From assembly GCA_023715865.1 (NCBI GenBank), contig JAMBOW010000003.1:310001-374000 (forward strand): a stretch of DNA of 64,000 bases, given 5' to 3'. The position numbers and the translations under genes are program-made. Of the stretch, positions 35,336 through 43,956 are shown in pieces. Every line of letters begins with the position of its first letter. Position 1 is the stretch's first letter. The notes under the pieces were generated by a model that saw only the letters and a program-made list of their open reading frames with translations, did no database searches and had not been told where the DNA came from. This DNA is from Neobacillus mesonae. GTDB taxonomy: Bacteria > Bacillota > Bacilli > Paenibacillales > Paenibacillaceae.

Positions 35336-36319
35336 CTAGCTTAATTGAGTCTGCAGCTGCTCAACCGGTGAAAGACGGGGAGCTGGTGAAGAATATATCG
35401 GAATCGCTTCAGTTTCCAGCACTTCGTCAATAAATCGAAGTGTCTCCATTCGGTATAATTCCGGATTTACCATGTAAGCATTGGCATGGACAGCCCCTTC
35501 GATCAGGATTAGACGCTTTAATCCTTTTTTAGCTTTGAACAGATCCACGCTCATCTTAGTCGGAACAAAGCGATCCTCGGTTCCATGTATAAATAACGTA
35601 GGGAGATCGGATAGTTGAACTGCCTTCATAGGGGAAACCTGCTCTAGACGAAATCCTGCCTTCTTAAGGACACGCCGGTTGACTAAATAATAGAAACAAG
35701 ACACGGGATAAAGACGCACCCTTCGAATTTGATATCTCATCAGCTCCGTTAGATCGGAATAGGGGCAGTCGGCAATAATAAATTTAACATTAGATGCTGC
35801 TATGGCTCCGTATTCCAGGACAGTCCCGCCGCCAAACGATTGGCCGTGTAAACCGATGATACAGTCCTTGCCTGCACGCTCAGTAATAAATTGAACCCAT
35901 TCATCAATATCGTACTTTTCCTTATAGCCAAAAGTAGTGTAAACTCCTTCGCTCATACCATGTCTGCGCTGGTCTACGAGAAGAAGGTTGAAGCCGGAGT
36001 CCTGAAACATTTGAATGTACTGTGTTGAAATAAAGTGCGAGGCAGTGTAGCCGTGTACTATGATCATCCATCGCTTCGATGACGGATTTTTCTCAATCAT
36101 GACACCGTGAAGCTTCAGTCCATCGCGGCTCTTAATCCATACATCTTCTTTAGGCAGCTTCTTAAATTCAGAACGGTGATAAACGCCGGATTTCTCAAGC
36201 AGCGAGAACAGGTAATCTTCACTGCGGACTTTCATCCGAATCATTTGCTTAAATGCAAAGGAAACAACACCTTCAATAAGAAGGATAAGGGAGAGGATAA
36301 AGAAAGCGACTTGGTACAT
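35336..36319 (-). CDS. Alpha/beta hydrolase with N-terminal membrane anchor (YqkD-like)
   Basis: 327 residues. An N-terminal membrane helix (VAFFILSLILLIEGVVSFAF) precedes an alpha/beta-hydrolase fold: oxyanion HGYTASHF, nucleophile Ser in GLHGQSFGGGTV, acid in HGTEDRFVP and His in EGAVHANAY. The catalytic domain is tethered to the membrane. Substrate unknown; relatives are annotated as esterases or peptidase-like. ATG at 36319 has GAAAGGAGGG upstream with a rather long 12-base spacing. A second, distinct hydrolase of similar build is encoded at 59079. Confidence 0.87.
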   Translation of the reverse strand: MYQVAFFILSLILLIEGVVSFAFKQMIRMKVRSEDYLFSLLEKSGVYHRSEFKKLPKEDVWIKSRDGLKLHGVMIEKNPSSKRWMIIVHGYTASHFISTQYIQMFQDSGFNLLLVDQRRHGMSEGVYTTFGYKEKYDIDEWVQFITERAGKDCIIGLHGQSFGGGTVLEYGAIAASNVKFIIADCPYSDLTELMRYQIRRVRLYPVSCFYYLVNRRVLKKAGFRLEQVSPMKAVQLSDLPTLFIHGTEDRFVPTKMSVDLFKAKKGLKRLILIEGAVHANAYMVNPELYRMETLRFIDEVLETEAIPIYSSPAPRLSPVEQLQTQLS

Positions 36320-36506
36320 ATAACGGTGTGCCCTCCTTTCGAGCAGTTGCTTATTTAGTATCTGTAGCTCTGTAGTACCTCATTCATATCCGATTAAATC
36401 CAGGTACCTATTATTTAAACGCTTGTCATCGTTTCAATCCTGTGATTAGATGACTAGTGAGGTTTTTGATCAGAAAAAGATCAACAAAGTAAAGGAGCAA
36501 GGCGTA

Positions 36507-37070
36507 ATGTATGTATGCAGCGGTCATATCCCCGAGCTGAATACGGATCGTTTGATACTTCGCAAGCTTGTGAAGAAGGATGCAAAGCAGATTTACAGCA
36601 TCTGGTCCGATCCAAAGGTCACAGAATACATGAATATAAGTGCGATGCATAGTGTAGAAGAAGCATGTGAAATGATAGAGCTGCTGGATCATGCTTCAAG
36701 AAACGAAGACGGCTTTCGCTGGGCGATTGTTCATAAAGAGACGGGAAAGGTCATTGGCAGCTGCGGCTTCAATCATTGGCAGCTTGAAGGAGCATTTCGC
36801 GGCGAAATTGGCTATGAACTGGCTGCTTCCTATTGGCGCAAAGGATATATGACTGAAGCGATTCAGGCCATGCTGCATTATGGATTTGAAACGATGGGAC
36901 TGAACCGGATTGAAGCTCTTGTTGATCCGAGAAACAATCCCTCTCAGCAGCTGCTTGCCTCTCTATCCTTCCGATGTGAGGGCCTGCTTAGGCAGCTGCA
37001 GTATACATCGACTGGATATAAGGATATGCAAATGCACTCCATTTTGTTTGAGGAATGGAGATATCGGTAG
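36507..37070 (+). CDS. GNAT N-acetyltransferase, RimJ/RimL type
   Basis: 187 residues. The N-terminal LNTDRLILRKLVKKDAKQIY and the acetyl-CoA site (IGYELAASYWRKGYMTEAIQ) with ALVDPRNNPSQQLLASLSF are typical. The open frame begins at 36450, but ATG at 36507 is nine bases after AAAGGAG. It is the first gene of a same-strand run leading into the ECF transporter, 32 bases before the T component, so the two may be co-transcribed, though a functional link is not obvious. Confidence 0.87.
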   Translation: MYVCSGHIPELNTDRLILRKLVKKDAKQIYSIWSDPKVTEYMNISAMHSVEEACEMIELLDHASRNEDGFRWAIVHKETGKVIGSCGFNHWQLEGAFRGEIGYELAASYWRKGYMTEAIQAMLHYGFETMGLNRIEALVDPRNNPSQQLLASLSFRCEGLLRQLQYTSTGYKDMQMHSILFEEWRYR

Positions 37071-37102
37071 AAATTTGAAGTTTTAAGGAGGAATATTGAG
37101 TA

Positions 37103-37858
37103 ATGCTTCTGCAATACCAGAGGGGCTCCTCTCCGCTGCATCATATAAGTCCACTCAGCAAGCTTGTGATGCTGGCAGCACTGACGGCAGCCGTATTGAG
37201 TTCGGAATCCATCGTTACACAAATGGTGCTGTTCGGCATTCTTCTAGCGGCAGGAAAAGCGGGTGCCGGCTTATCCTTTTCAAGTTTGAAGAAGGCGGTA
37301 CTCTTTGTTCTTAGCTTTGGTCTTCCTTATTTTGTCCTGACTTCTTTAGCCGTTCAGGGCAAGGAGGTTATATGGGAGCTTGGCCCGCTTCATGTCGCAA
37401 TGGACAGCGTGATTCTTGCGGGAGCTTTGACCATTCGGATGTTTAATTTGTTTATGTCGTCACTTCTATTTATTTCAACAACAGACCCGAGGGATTTTGT
37501 AAAGTCGCTTACCCTTCGTCTTAAGGTGCCTTATCGGTTTGCTTTTGGTGTTTCGATTGCACTGACTTTTCTGCCTTTGCTTGAGGAAGAAGGGAGAGTC
37601 ATTGCTCAGGCTCAGCGGATTAGAGGAGGAGAACAGCCAAAAGGCATGATGAATAAACTTCGCTGGTACCGCCGATTTTTTATTTCAATTCTGGTGAACT
37701 GCATAAGAAGGGTGCAGCAAACTGCCGGCGCAATGGAATCCAAAGGGTTTGGAGCCTACCCGGAGCGTACGTATTTACGTGTCAGAACGTTTTCACCTTA
37801 TGGTTCATGGCTGGCTGGTGCTGTCGTGGCCATTACACTGATCGGTACGCTGTGGTAA
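37103..37858 (+). CDS. ECF transporter T component (EcfT/YkoC-like)
   Basis: 251 residues with five or six membrane segments (LSKLVMLAALTAAVLSSESI, LLFISTTDPRDFVKSLTLRL). It carries the two coupling motifs of EcfT proteins: AQAQRIRGGEQPKG near residues 170-184 and AGAMESKGFGAYPERTYL near residues 210-228, which grip the ATPases. It precedes the S component and dual ATPase, but a promoter and BirA-like operator lie in the 136-base gap after it, so T may be expressed separately from S and A. ATG lies after AAGGAGG. Confidence 0.88.
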   Translation: MLLQYQRGSSPLHHISPLSKLVMLAALTAAVLSSESIVTQMVLFGILLAAGKAGAGLSFSSLKKAVLFVLSFGLPYFVLTSLAVQGKEVIWELGPLHVAMDSVILAGALTIRMFNLFMSSLLFISTTDPRDFVKSLTLRLKVPYRFAFGVSIALTFLPLLEEEGRVIAQAQRIRGGEQPKGMMNKLRWYRRFFISILVNCIRRVQQTAGAMESKGFGAYPERTYLRVRTFSPYGSWLAGAVVAITLIGTLW

Positions 37859-37891
37859 TGAGAGAAGCTCTAGCGGACGATTTGCGCTCTT

Positions 37892-37928
37892 ATTGTTAAC
37901 CTAATAATAACTATAATAGGTTGACAAT
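37892..37928. promoter_or_regulatory. BirA-like operator overlapping the ykoE-type promoter
   Basis: ATTGTTAACCTA (37892-37903) and TAGGTTGACAAT (37917-37928) pair over 12 bases with one T-G mismatch. The half-sites TTGTTAACC and GGTTGACAA resemble the Bacillota biotin-repressor box. The right arm contains the -35 TTGACA, so binding would block transcription. Confidence 0.62.
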
Positions 37929-37949
37929 ATGGGCGCCTGTCTTTAAAGT
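37921..37949 (+). promoter_or_regulatory. Sigma-A promoter of ECF S-A genes
   Basis: A perfect -35 TTGACA (37921-37926), 17 bases, then TAAAGT (37944-37949) as a weaker -10. It lies about 45 bases before the S-component start. Confidence 0.62.
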
Positions 37950-37994
37950 AATAGTCAGTGATTTCTACATTTGATGAAATGGGAGAGAAGAATC

Positions 37995-38597
37995 GTGGCT
38001 AAACTTAAAACAAAGATCAACCGCCATTTTGCCGCTTTTACAACTTTGGATATTGTTCTGATGGCAATGCTGGCAACAGCGAATGGAGTGATGACCTTTT
38101 ATCTGTCCGTCGTAAACAAAATGCTTAACAATCTCGGAGGCCCTATCGCAACATCGACGATTACCGGATTATATATTATTTATGGACTACTGGCATACTA
38201 CATTATCCGTAAGCCGGGAACAGCAGTTATTACTTACGGTATTGGCGCACTAGTACAAAGCTTTATCGGTTCAGCATATGGACTTGCTTCGATCGTGGTC
38301 GCTGCCTTGTGCTATATGGTTGTGCTTGAGGTGTTATTCTGGATCACAAGATACAAGCGCTGGAATACGGCATTTATAATGACAGCGGGCGCCGCATTGG
38401 TACCCTTATGGTTTGTATTTGCGGCTCAAATGTTCGGCTATACAGCATGGGGCTGGCCTGTTCTGCTCATTGCATTCGTTACGCGCGTTGTGAGCGGAGC
38501 AATCCTGTGCGGTTGGTTGACCAAGGTGCTGGGAGAAGGTCTGATTCGGACGGGTCTCCTGCGCAAATATCGTTCATCTGAGCAGTTCAGAGCTTAG
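37995..38597 (+). CDS. ykoE: ECF transporter S component, YkoE family
   Basis: 200 residues with about six membrane segments. Landmarks shared with YkoE are GGPIATSTITGLYIIYGLLA, YYIIRKPGTAVITYGIGALV and a Gly/Ser-rich FIGSAYGLASI. GTG at 37995 lies seven bases after GGGAGAG; an ATG at 37971 has no such site. YkoE proteins are thought to import hydroxymethylpyrimidine or thiamine precursors under a TPP riboswitch; none is seen here. Instead a BirA-like operator covers the promoter, so the real ligand may be biotin-related. Followed 15 bases later by the ATPase gene. Confidence 0.83.
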   Translation: MAKLKTKINRHFAAFTTLDIVLMAMLATANGVMTFYLSVVNKMLNNLGGPIATSTITGLYIIYGLLAYYIIRKPGTAVITYGIGALVQSFIGSAYGLASIVVAALCYMVVLEVLFWITRYKRWNTAFIMTAGAALVPLWFVFAAQMFGYTAWGWPVLLIAFVTRVVSGAILCGWLTKVLGEGLIRTGLLRKYRSSEQFRA

Positions 38598-38612
38598 GGG
38601 AGTAGACAGAGA

Positions 38613-40088
38613 ATGAATGATTCCAAAGCAGTTCAATTGCAAAATGTGAGCTATCAATATGAAGGAGAGGCCAGCCCTGTGCTCAGCGGCCTCTCCTTTG
38701 CCGTGTCCGCAGGAGAGTGGGTTGCACTTGTCGGCGGCAGCGGCAGCGGTAAATCGACGGTATGCCAGCTGCTGAACGGTTATTTGCCCCGCTCCGGGGG
38801 AGGAAAGCGCACAGGGGAGATCACTGTAAGCGGAGTAGATCCGCAGCATGCATCTATTGCTGACTTTGCGCAGGCCTGCGGCCTCGTCTTCCAGGACCCG
38901 GATGCGCAGCTTGTACAGGGATTTGTCGAAGATGAGGTTGCTTTTGGTCCTGAAAATTTATGCCTTGCCCCGGAGCTGATTGAGCAGCGCGTGGAGGAGT
39001 CGCTTCACGCTGTATCCCTTGCGGAACATCGTAACAAAGCGGTGTCCCTACTATCCGGCGGGCAGAAGCAGCGCACAGCCATAAGCAGCATTCTGGCGCT
39101 GGCGCCGCGCGTCATGGTGCTGGATGATGCCGCGGCAAGCCTCGATCCGCCGGCACAGCGCCAGCTTGTGCAGCTATGCGCAGCGCTGCATAAGCAGGGC
39201 CGGACACTCATCACTGCGTCCGGCCGATTCGACGATCACGCGCGTAACGCCTCGCGCGTGATCGTTCTGGATGGCGGGGCCGTGTATCTTGACGGCCCGC
39301 CGGAGGAGCTGCTCCGCGATTACCCTGCGGAGCTTGCAGCCTTGGGGCTGCTGCCGCCACCCGCAGGCGTAGCTGCGGAGCGGGGCGGCGCGCCCCAAGA
39401 TGAGCCCCCGCTGCTTACTGTGCGGGGGCTTGGGTTCACTTACCCTGCCGGCCATCAGGCCTTGCAGGAAGTGAACTGCACTTTGTCAGCAGGTCAGTGG
39501 ACCCTGCTGACAGGTGAGAACGGCTCAGGCAAGACGACCCTGAGCCGACTTATCATGGGCTTGCTGCCGGTTCCGCCGCAAAGCATTTATTTGCAAGGCA
39601 AGGACATGGCGAAGCTTAAGCTCTATCAGCTGTCGAAGGAAATCGGCTATGTGTTCCAGCAGCCGGAACATCAATTCGTCTCGACCACCGTATGGGAAGA
39701 GTGCACTTATGGAATCCGGGCAAGACTCTCGTTGAAGGACGGAGAGCCCCTTCCTGAATTACAAGCAGAAGAGGCGACGAATTTACTCTGTATCTCAGGA
39801 CTTGCGGATAAACTGGAAGCATCCCCATATCTGCTCAGCGGCGGAGAGAAAAAGCTGCTCAGCGTCATTTCCCAGCTCGTCGTTTCGAAGAAGCTGTATA
39901 TTTTTGATGAGCCGACTGCAGGACTAGACTATAATGGCATTCAAATTCTCATTCAGCTGTGCAGAACCAAGTTAAATGAAGGGGCAGCCCTTCTGATGAT
40001 CACCCATGATGCCCATCTGCTTGCTCCCTATTCGGATCAAACCCTTACTTTGAAAGAAGGACAGATGGTTAACCCATACGGGGAATGA
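38613..40088 (+). CDS. ECF transporter dual ATPase (YkoD-like fused EcfA)
   Basis: 491 residues with two ABC ATPase domains. Domain 1 (about 1-245): Walker A GGSGSGKST at 41-49, Q-loop FQDPDAQL, signature LSGGQ at 147-151, but the catalytic position after Walker B is Asp172 (VLDDAAASLD) and the switch His is Ala202 (LITASGRF). Domain 2 (about 265-491) is canonical: GENGSGKTT, LLSGGEKKLL, IFDEPTAGLD, MITHDAHLL. One ATP site may therefore be weak. The middle of the gene (39000-39450) is clearly more GC-rich than its neighbours. ATG lies 15 bases after the S-component stop. Confidence 0.88.
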   Translation: MNDSKAVQLQNVSYQYEGEASPVLSGLSFAVSAGEWVALVGGSGSGKSTVCQLLNGYLPRSGGGKRTGEITVSGVDPQHASIADFAQACGLVFQDPDAQLVQGFVEDEVAFGPENLCLAPELIEQRVEESLHAVSLAEHRNKAVSLLSGGQKQRTAISSILALAPRVMVLDDAAASLDPPAQRQLVQLCAALHKQGRTLITASGRFDDHARNASRVIVLDGGAVYLDGPPEELLRDYPAELAALGLLPPPAGVAAERGGAPQDEPPLLTVRGLGFTYPAGHQALQEVNCTLSAGQWTLLTGENGSGKTTLSRLIMGLLPVPPQSIYLQGKDMAKLKLYQLSKEIGYVFQQPEHQFVSTTVWEECTYGIRARLSLKDGEPLPELQAEEATNLLCISGLADKLEASPYLLSGGEKKLLSVISQLVVSKKLYIFDEPTAGLDYNGIQILIQLCRTKLNEGAALLMITHDAHLLAPYSDQTLTLKEGQMVNPYGE

Positions 40089-40179
40089 ATTCTCAAAGGT
40101 TTACTTCATTATTCCATGTCACGTAAGCTCATGCTATGATGGAATCAGTTTGTAAATTGGAGAGAGAAGGTACAGGATT

Positions 40180-41712
40180 TTGGATAATAGTAGGTTGATT
40201 CAGAAACGTGGATTCATTCTGGCAGGCGTGCTGCTGGCTACGTTCTTATCCGCTATTGAAGGAACGGTTATCGGCCCTGCTGGCCCAACCATCGTCAGCG
40301 ATCTGGGAGATGTATCGCTTTTAAGCTGGATATTTACTTCCTATTTGCTTACGATGGCGGTCAGCACGCCGATTTTCGGTAAAATCAGTGATTTGTACGG
40401 ACGCAAGCCGGTATTTATGATTGGGGTAGGACTCTTTTTATTGGGAAGCGTATTGTGCTGTTTTGCAGATAATATGCAAAGCCTGATTGTTTTTAGAGCC
40501 ATTCAAGGGATTGGCGCAGGGGCAGTTGTGCCTGTTACCTTTACGATTATCGGGGACATTTACAGTATCGAGGAACGGGGCAAGGTTCAGGGCATGATCA
40601 GCTCGGTGTGGGGAATCTCCTCCTTGCTGGGACCGCTTATCGGCGGCTATTTCGTAGACTATTTGGGCTGGCCCTGGGTGTTTGGATTTAACGTTCCTTT
40701 TGGCCTGCTGTCCATGTGGTTTGTAGGCAAGTTCTTGAAAGAGGATTTCGTTAGACAAAAAGTGAAGATCGATTATGCGGGTGCGGTTACTTTTACAATC
40801 GGGATCACTTCATTGTTGATTGCGTTATCACTTGGAGGCCATTCTTATCCTTGGAGCTCTTCATTCATTGTCAGCCTGCTGATTGTTGCAGTCGTCTTTA
40901 TCGCGGCTTTCTTATATATTGAGACCAAAGCGAAGGAACCGATTGTTCCGCTTAGTCTCTTTAAGATTCGTGATATTACCATGGCAAATTTAGCAGGAAT
41001 GCTGACAAGTGCACTCATGATCGGCTTAACCAGTTACCTGCCGTTATGGATCCAAGGTGTGCGCGGAGGGAATGCGACTACCTCCGGACTTGCTCTTGCA
41101 CCGATGTCGATCGGCTGGCTGATCGGAGGAATATATGCAGGACGTCTGCTGATGAAGCTCGGCTCGCGTCATACCTCTCTAATCGGTTTGACAGGTATTA
41201 TAGCTGGGTCTGTCGGTCTCATCTTTATGGATAGTCATTCCTCTGAATGGCTTCTCCTGTTCTATATGTTTGTTTATGGACTCGGCTTTGGCTTTTCCTT
41301 TACGGTATTTACGATTATTGCCCAATCCTCGGTCGGTTACCGCCAGAGAGGGGCATCAACGGCACTGAATACGTTTATGCGCACGCTGGGACAAACCATC
41401 GGGGCAGCGGCATTCGGAACATGGCTGAATTCACAAATATCTGCTCATGCCCAATCGATGAATTTAATGGAGCAGGGAGTTACACAGAAGGATATTAACT
41501 CTATTCTTGCACCGCATGGCAGCATGGAGCTGCCCGAGGAGCTGAAAGCATTGCTTCAGCATGTGCTAGAGCTTAGCCTGCATTCTCTCTTTATCATTAT
41601 GCTTATTATTAGCGTAGGCGGATTTATCGTTACCGCTGGGCTGCGGAATAGACCTCCTGCTCCTTCAGAGGAGGAGACGGGACAAGCTGCAGCAAGCAGG
41701 GAGGCAACATAG
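40180..41712 (+). CDS. MFS drug/proton antiporter, DHA2 (EmrB/QacA) family
   Basis: 510 residues with about 14 membrane segments. Family motifs: FLSAIEGTVIGPAGPTIVSD (TM1), FGKISDLYGRKPVFMIGVGL (motif A), FRAIQGIGAGAVVPVTFTII (motif B) and WGISSLLGPLIGGYFVDYLG (motif C of antiporters). The protein should export toxic organic compounds. The start is TTG at 40180, nine bases after AGAAGG; no ATG is close. It lies about 90 bases after the ECF ATPase gene and probably has its own promoter. Substrates unknown. Confidence 0.92.
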   Translation: MDNSRLIQKRGFILAGVLLATFLSAIEGTVIGPAGPTIVSDLGDVSLLSWIFTSYLLTMAVSTPIFGKISDLYGRKPVFMIGVGLFLLGSVLCCFADNMQSLIVFRAIQGIGAGAVVPVTFTIIGDIYSIEERGKVQGMISSVWGISSLLGPLIGGYFVDYLGWPWVFGFNVPFGLLSMWFVGKFLKEDFVRQKVKIDYAGAVTFTIGITSLLIALSLGGHSYPWSSSFIVSLLIVAVVFIAAFLYIETKAKEPIVPLSLFKIRDITMANLAGMLTSALMIGLTSYLPLWIQGVRGGNATTSGLALAPMSIGWLIGGIYAGRLLMKLGSRHTSLIGLTGIIAGSVGLIFMDSHSSEWLLLFYMFVYGLGFGFSFTVFTIIAQSSVGYRQRGASTALNTFMRTLGQTIGAAAFGTWLNSQISAHAQSMNLMEQGVTQKDINSILAPHGSMELPEELKALLQHVLELSLHSLFIIMLIISVGGFIVTAGLRNRPPAPSEEETGQAAASREAT

Positions 41713-41777
41713 CTTAAGGACACAATTGAGCAACCGCAATGGTTCATTCCTTTTTAAATTATGAAAATAAATGATGG

Positions 41778-41818
41778 AGCCCGGTTTTTGCCCTTTGGCA
41801 GGAGATCCGGGCTTTTTT
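41778..41818 (+). terminator. Intrinsic terminator of MFS gene
   Basis: AGCCCGG (41778-41784) pairs with CCGGGCT (41807-41813), with an inner GCC/GGC pair, then a T run. Confidence 0.78.
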
Positions 41819-41941
41819 GTATGGGAAAACTAAATTTTTGTTTATATAAATTACATCCAAAGTGGAATATTAACTCTAGTCTGACGGGCAAGCGCACTAC
41901 AGATTTTTTAAAATACTACAATTGGAAAGGGTTGATTCAAC

Positions 41942-42358
41942 ATGAACGAAGCAGCTTTCATCGTTCGGTTTCAGAACGAAGATAAGGCGCGTAAAGCATA
42001 CGATATGCTGATGGAGCTGGGTTATAAACCGAATATGCTCGGCGGAGGGCTGATGGATTGCAACATTGAACGACAGGACGTAACCTCTGCTCTCGAAATC
42101 ATAGAAGCCTATGGCGGAGAAGTGCAGGATGATAGCAATGAGCAGACGCATGAGGCGTTGACACCGGAAATGAATCAGATGAGCGACACAGAATTCGCCT
42201 ATCTTTCTATTCCGGCCCATACCGTAAATGAAGATCTGGATGAAGATTATATGTCAGGATATTCGGATTCCCCATATACAGATGATGTGCATAACAGAAG
42301 CGAGGATTCTGACTTCGACGCTTCATTTGGAGGGTTCTCCGGAAGTGTAAAAGCCTAG
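41942..42358 (+). CDS. Hypothetical acidic protein, 138 residues
   Basis: A small N-terminal alpha/beta region (AAFIVRFQNEDKARKAYDML, ELGYKPNMLGGGLMDCNIER) resembles a ferredoxin-like or putative signal-transduction fold that often carries DUF names. It is followed by a disordered, acidic tail rich in Asp, Glu and Ser (VNEDLDEDYMSGYSDSPYTD). ATG follows GGAAAGGGTTGATTCAAC. It is monocistronic with strong terminators on both sides. I do not recognise the function. Confidence 0.7.
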   Translation: MNEAAFIVRFQNEDKARKAYDMLMELGYKPNMLGGGLMDCNIERQDVTSALEIIEAYGGEVQDDSNEQTHEALTPEMNQMSDTEFAYLSIPAHTVNEDLDEDYMSGYSDSPYTDDVHNRSEDSDFDASFGGFSGSVKA

Positions 42359-42367
42359 GATTTATAT

Positions 42368-42457
42368 AAAAAAGCGTTCCCTTATGCCTGGTGTTGAAAG
42401 CTGAAGACTGCTTAATAAGCAGCAGCTCTTCGGCTCATCCGGGCGGGAACGCTTTTT
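42368..42457. terminator. Long bidirectional terminator with inner hairpin
   Basis: AAAAAAGCGTTCCC (left arm ending 42381) pairs with GGGAACGCTTTTT (42445-42457), with further pairing inside. It separates convergent genes. Confidence 0.82.
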
Positions 42458-42462
42458 GTCTA

Positions 42463-43731
42463 TTAGTCGGCTGGCTGCATCGCAGCATGTTTACCTGCCG
42501 TATACCCTGTAGAAAAGGCGGCAGTGATATTGTAGCCTCCTGTATAGCCGTGAATGTCTAGTATCTCCCCACAAAAATAGAGTCCGGGCATCAGCTTGGA
42601 TTCCATCGTTTTGGGCTGGATTTCTTTTAAATGGATTCCGCCTCCGGTAACAAAGGCTTCGGACAGTGATCGTGTTCCGTTTACTTGAATAGGGAAGCCC
42701 TTGAGGATAGCGGCCAACGCTTCTACTGAGCCCTTTGGAAGATGATGATAGGTAATCTCTTCATCAATCTCCGCTTTGGTAAGCACCATAGGAATTAAAC
42801 GTTCTGGAACGATACCCTTCAGGGCATTTTTAATTGCTTTTTTAGGTTCCTGCTCCAGCTTTGCCTTCAGCTCATGCTCCATTTTGGACAAAGAGTAGGA
42901 AGGGTGGAGGTCGAGCTTCATTGTGACGAGCTTAGATCCCGACTTTTTCTGTACCTTGCGAATGAACTGGCTGCATCTCAGAGCAATCGGTCCAGACAAA
43001 CCAAAGTGGGTAAAGATCATATCCCCTTCATGGCGGATTACCGCTTTGTCCTTTGCATCATGAACTGATAATGCCACCTCACTTAGAGAAAGGCCCTGCA
43101 GTTCTCGTGAGACGATAAAGGGCTCATTTGAGGTAATGGGCACCTCTGTTGGATACAGCTCTGTGATCGTGTGGCCGGCTGCTTCTGCCCAAGGATAACC
43201 GTCGCCGGTTGATCCGGTTTGAGGTACAGATTTACCTCCAGTAGCAATAATGACTGCGTCAGCAGGGAGGATCTTTCCGGATGCCAGCTTCACTCCTGCT
43301 ACTTGATGGTCGCTGTACTGCACTTCGGCTACAGGTGAATCAGTTAGCATCTTAACACCAAGCGCGCCTGCTTTGCCAATGAGTGCATCGACTACCGTTT
43401 TGGCTTTATCGGATACGGGGAACATTCTTCCGTTGTCTTCTTCCTTTAACGCAATACCCAAACTCTCAAAAAACTGCATGATTCCTTTGTTATCCATATG
43501 CTGGAACGGGCTGTATAAAAATTTACCATTGCCAGGGATATGTCTAATGAGCTCGTCCTGCTCCTTGGCATTGGTTACATTGCAGCGTCCTCCGCCTGAA
43601 ATGCCTAATTTACGACCTAATTTATTTCCTTTGTCAACGAGAACAACCGATGCGCCATGCTCTGCCGCCGCAACGGAGGCCATGAGGCCCGAAGGCCCAC
43701 CGCCGATGACAACCACTTTTTTCATGCTCAC
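42463..43731 (-). CDS. NAD(P)/FAD-dependent oxidoreductase, HI0933/YtfP family
   Basis: 422 residues. The N-terminal FAD-binding KKVVVIGGGPSGLMASVAAA is followed by KLGRKLGISGGGRCNVTNAK, the family hallmark; the C-terminal FVTGGGIHLKEIQPKTMESK and FCGEILDIHGYTGGYNITAA complete it. The flavoprotein family has no firmly established reaction in bacteria. GTG at 43731 lies six bases after AGAGG; ATG at 43725 is an alternative, and the open frame to 43797 is spurious. It is divergent from the histidine kinase. Confidence 0.88.
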   Translation of the reverse strand: MSMKKVVVIGGGPSGLMASVAAAEHGASVVLVDKGNKLGRKLGISGGGRCNVTNAKEQDELIRHIPGNGKFLYSPFQHMDNKGIMQFFESLGIALKEEDNGRMFPVSDKAKTVVDALIGKAGALGVKMLTDSPVAEVQYSDHQVAGVKLASGKILPADAVIIATGGKSVPQTGSTGDGYPWAEAAGHTITELYPTEVPITSNEPFIVSRELQGLSLSEVALSVHDAKDKAVIRHEGDMIFTHFGLSGPIALRCSQFIRKVQKKSGSKLVTMKLDLHPSYSLSKMEHELKAKLEQEPKKAIKNALKGIVPERLIPMVLTKAEIDEEITYHHLPKGSVEALAAILKGFPIQVNGTRSLSEAFVTGGGIHLKEIQPKTMESKLMPGLYFCGEILDIHGYTGGYNITAAFSTGYTAGKHAAMQPAD

Positions 43732-43956
43732 GAAATACCTCTTTTCATAACAATTTCCTTCAAACATCGTACCAGAAACGGCTGAGAAATGTCGCAATTT
43801 GTTTTGGCTTTAGAGAATAAAAAACAATATTAAACACAATAGTTTTTATTTTGCGTAAGTACACATAGAAAATATTGTAATATACTGTCGCCTATGTTTT
43901 AATCAGGTTACATAAGATAAGTGTCAGTGAACGAATGAGAGGAGAGATAACCGCCT

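Noticed and set aside
37859-37994. TPP riboswitch upstream of the ECF S component
   Set aside because: None of the conserved THI segments is present here or upstream of the T component; the only structure is the BirA-like palindrome.
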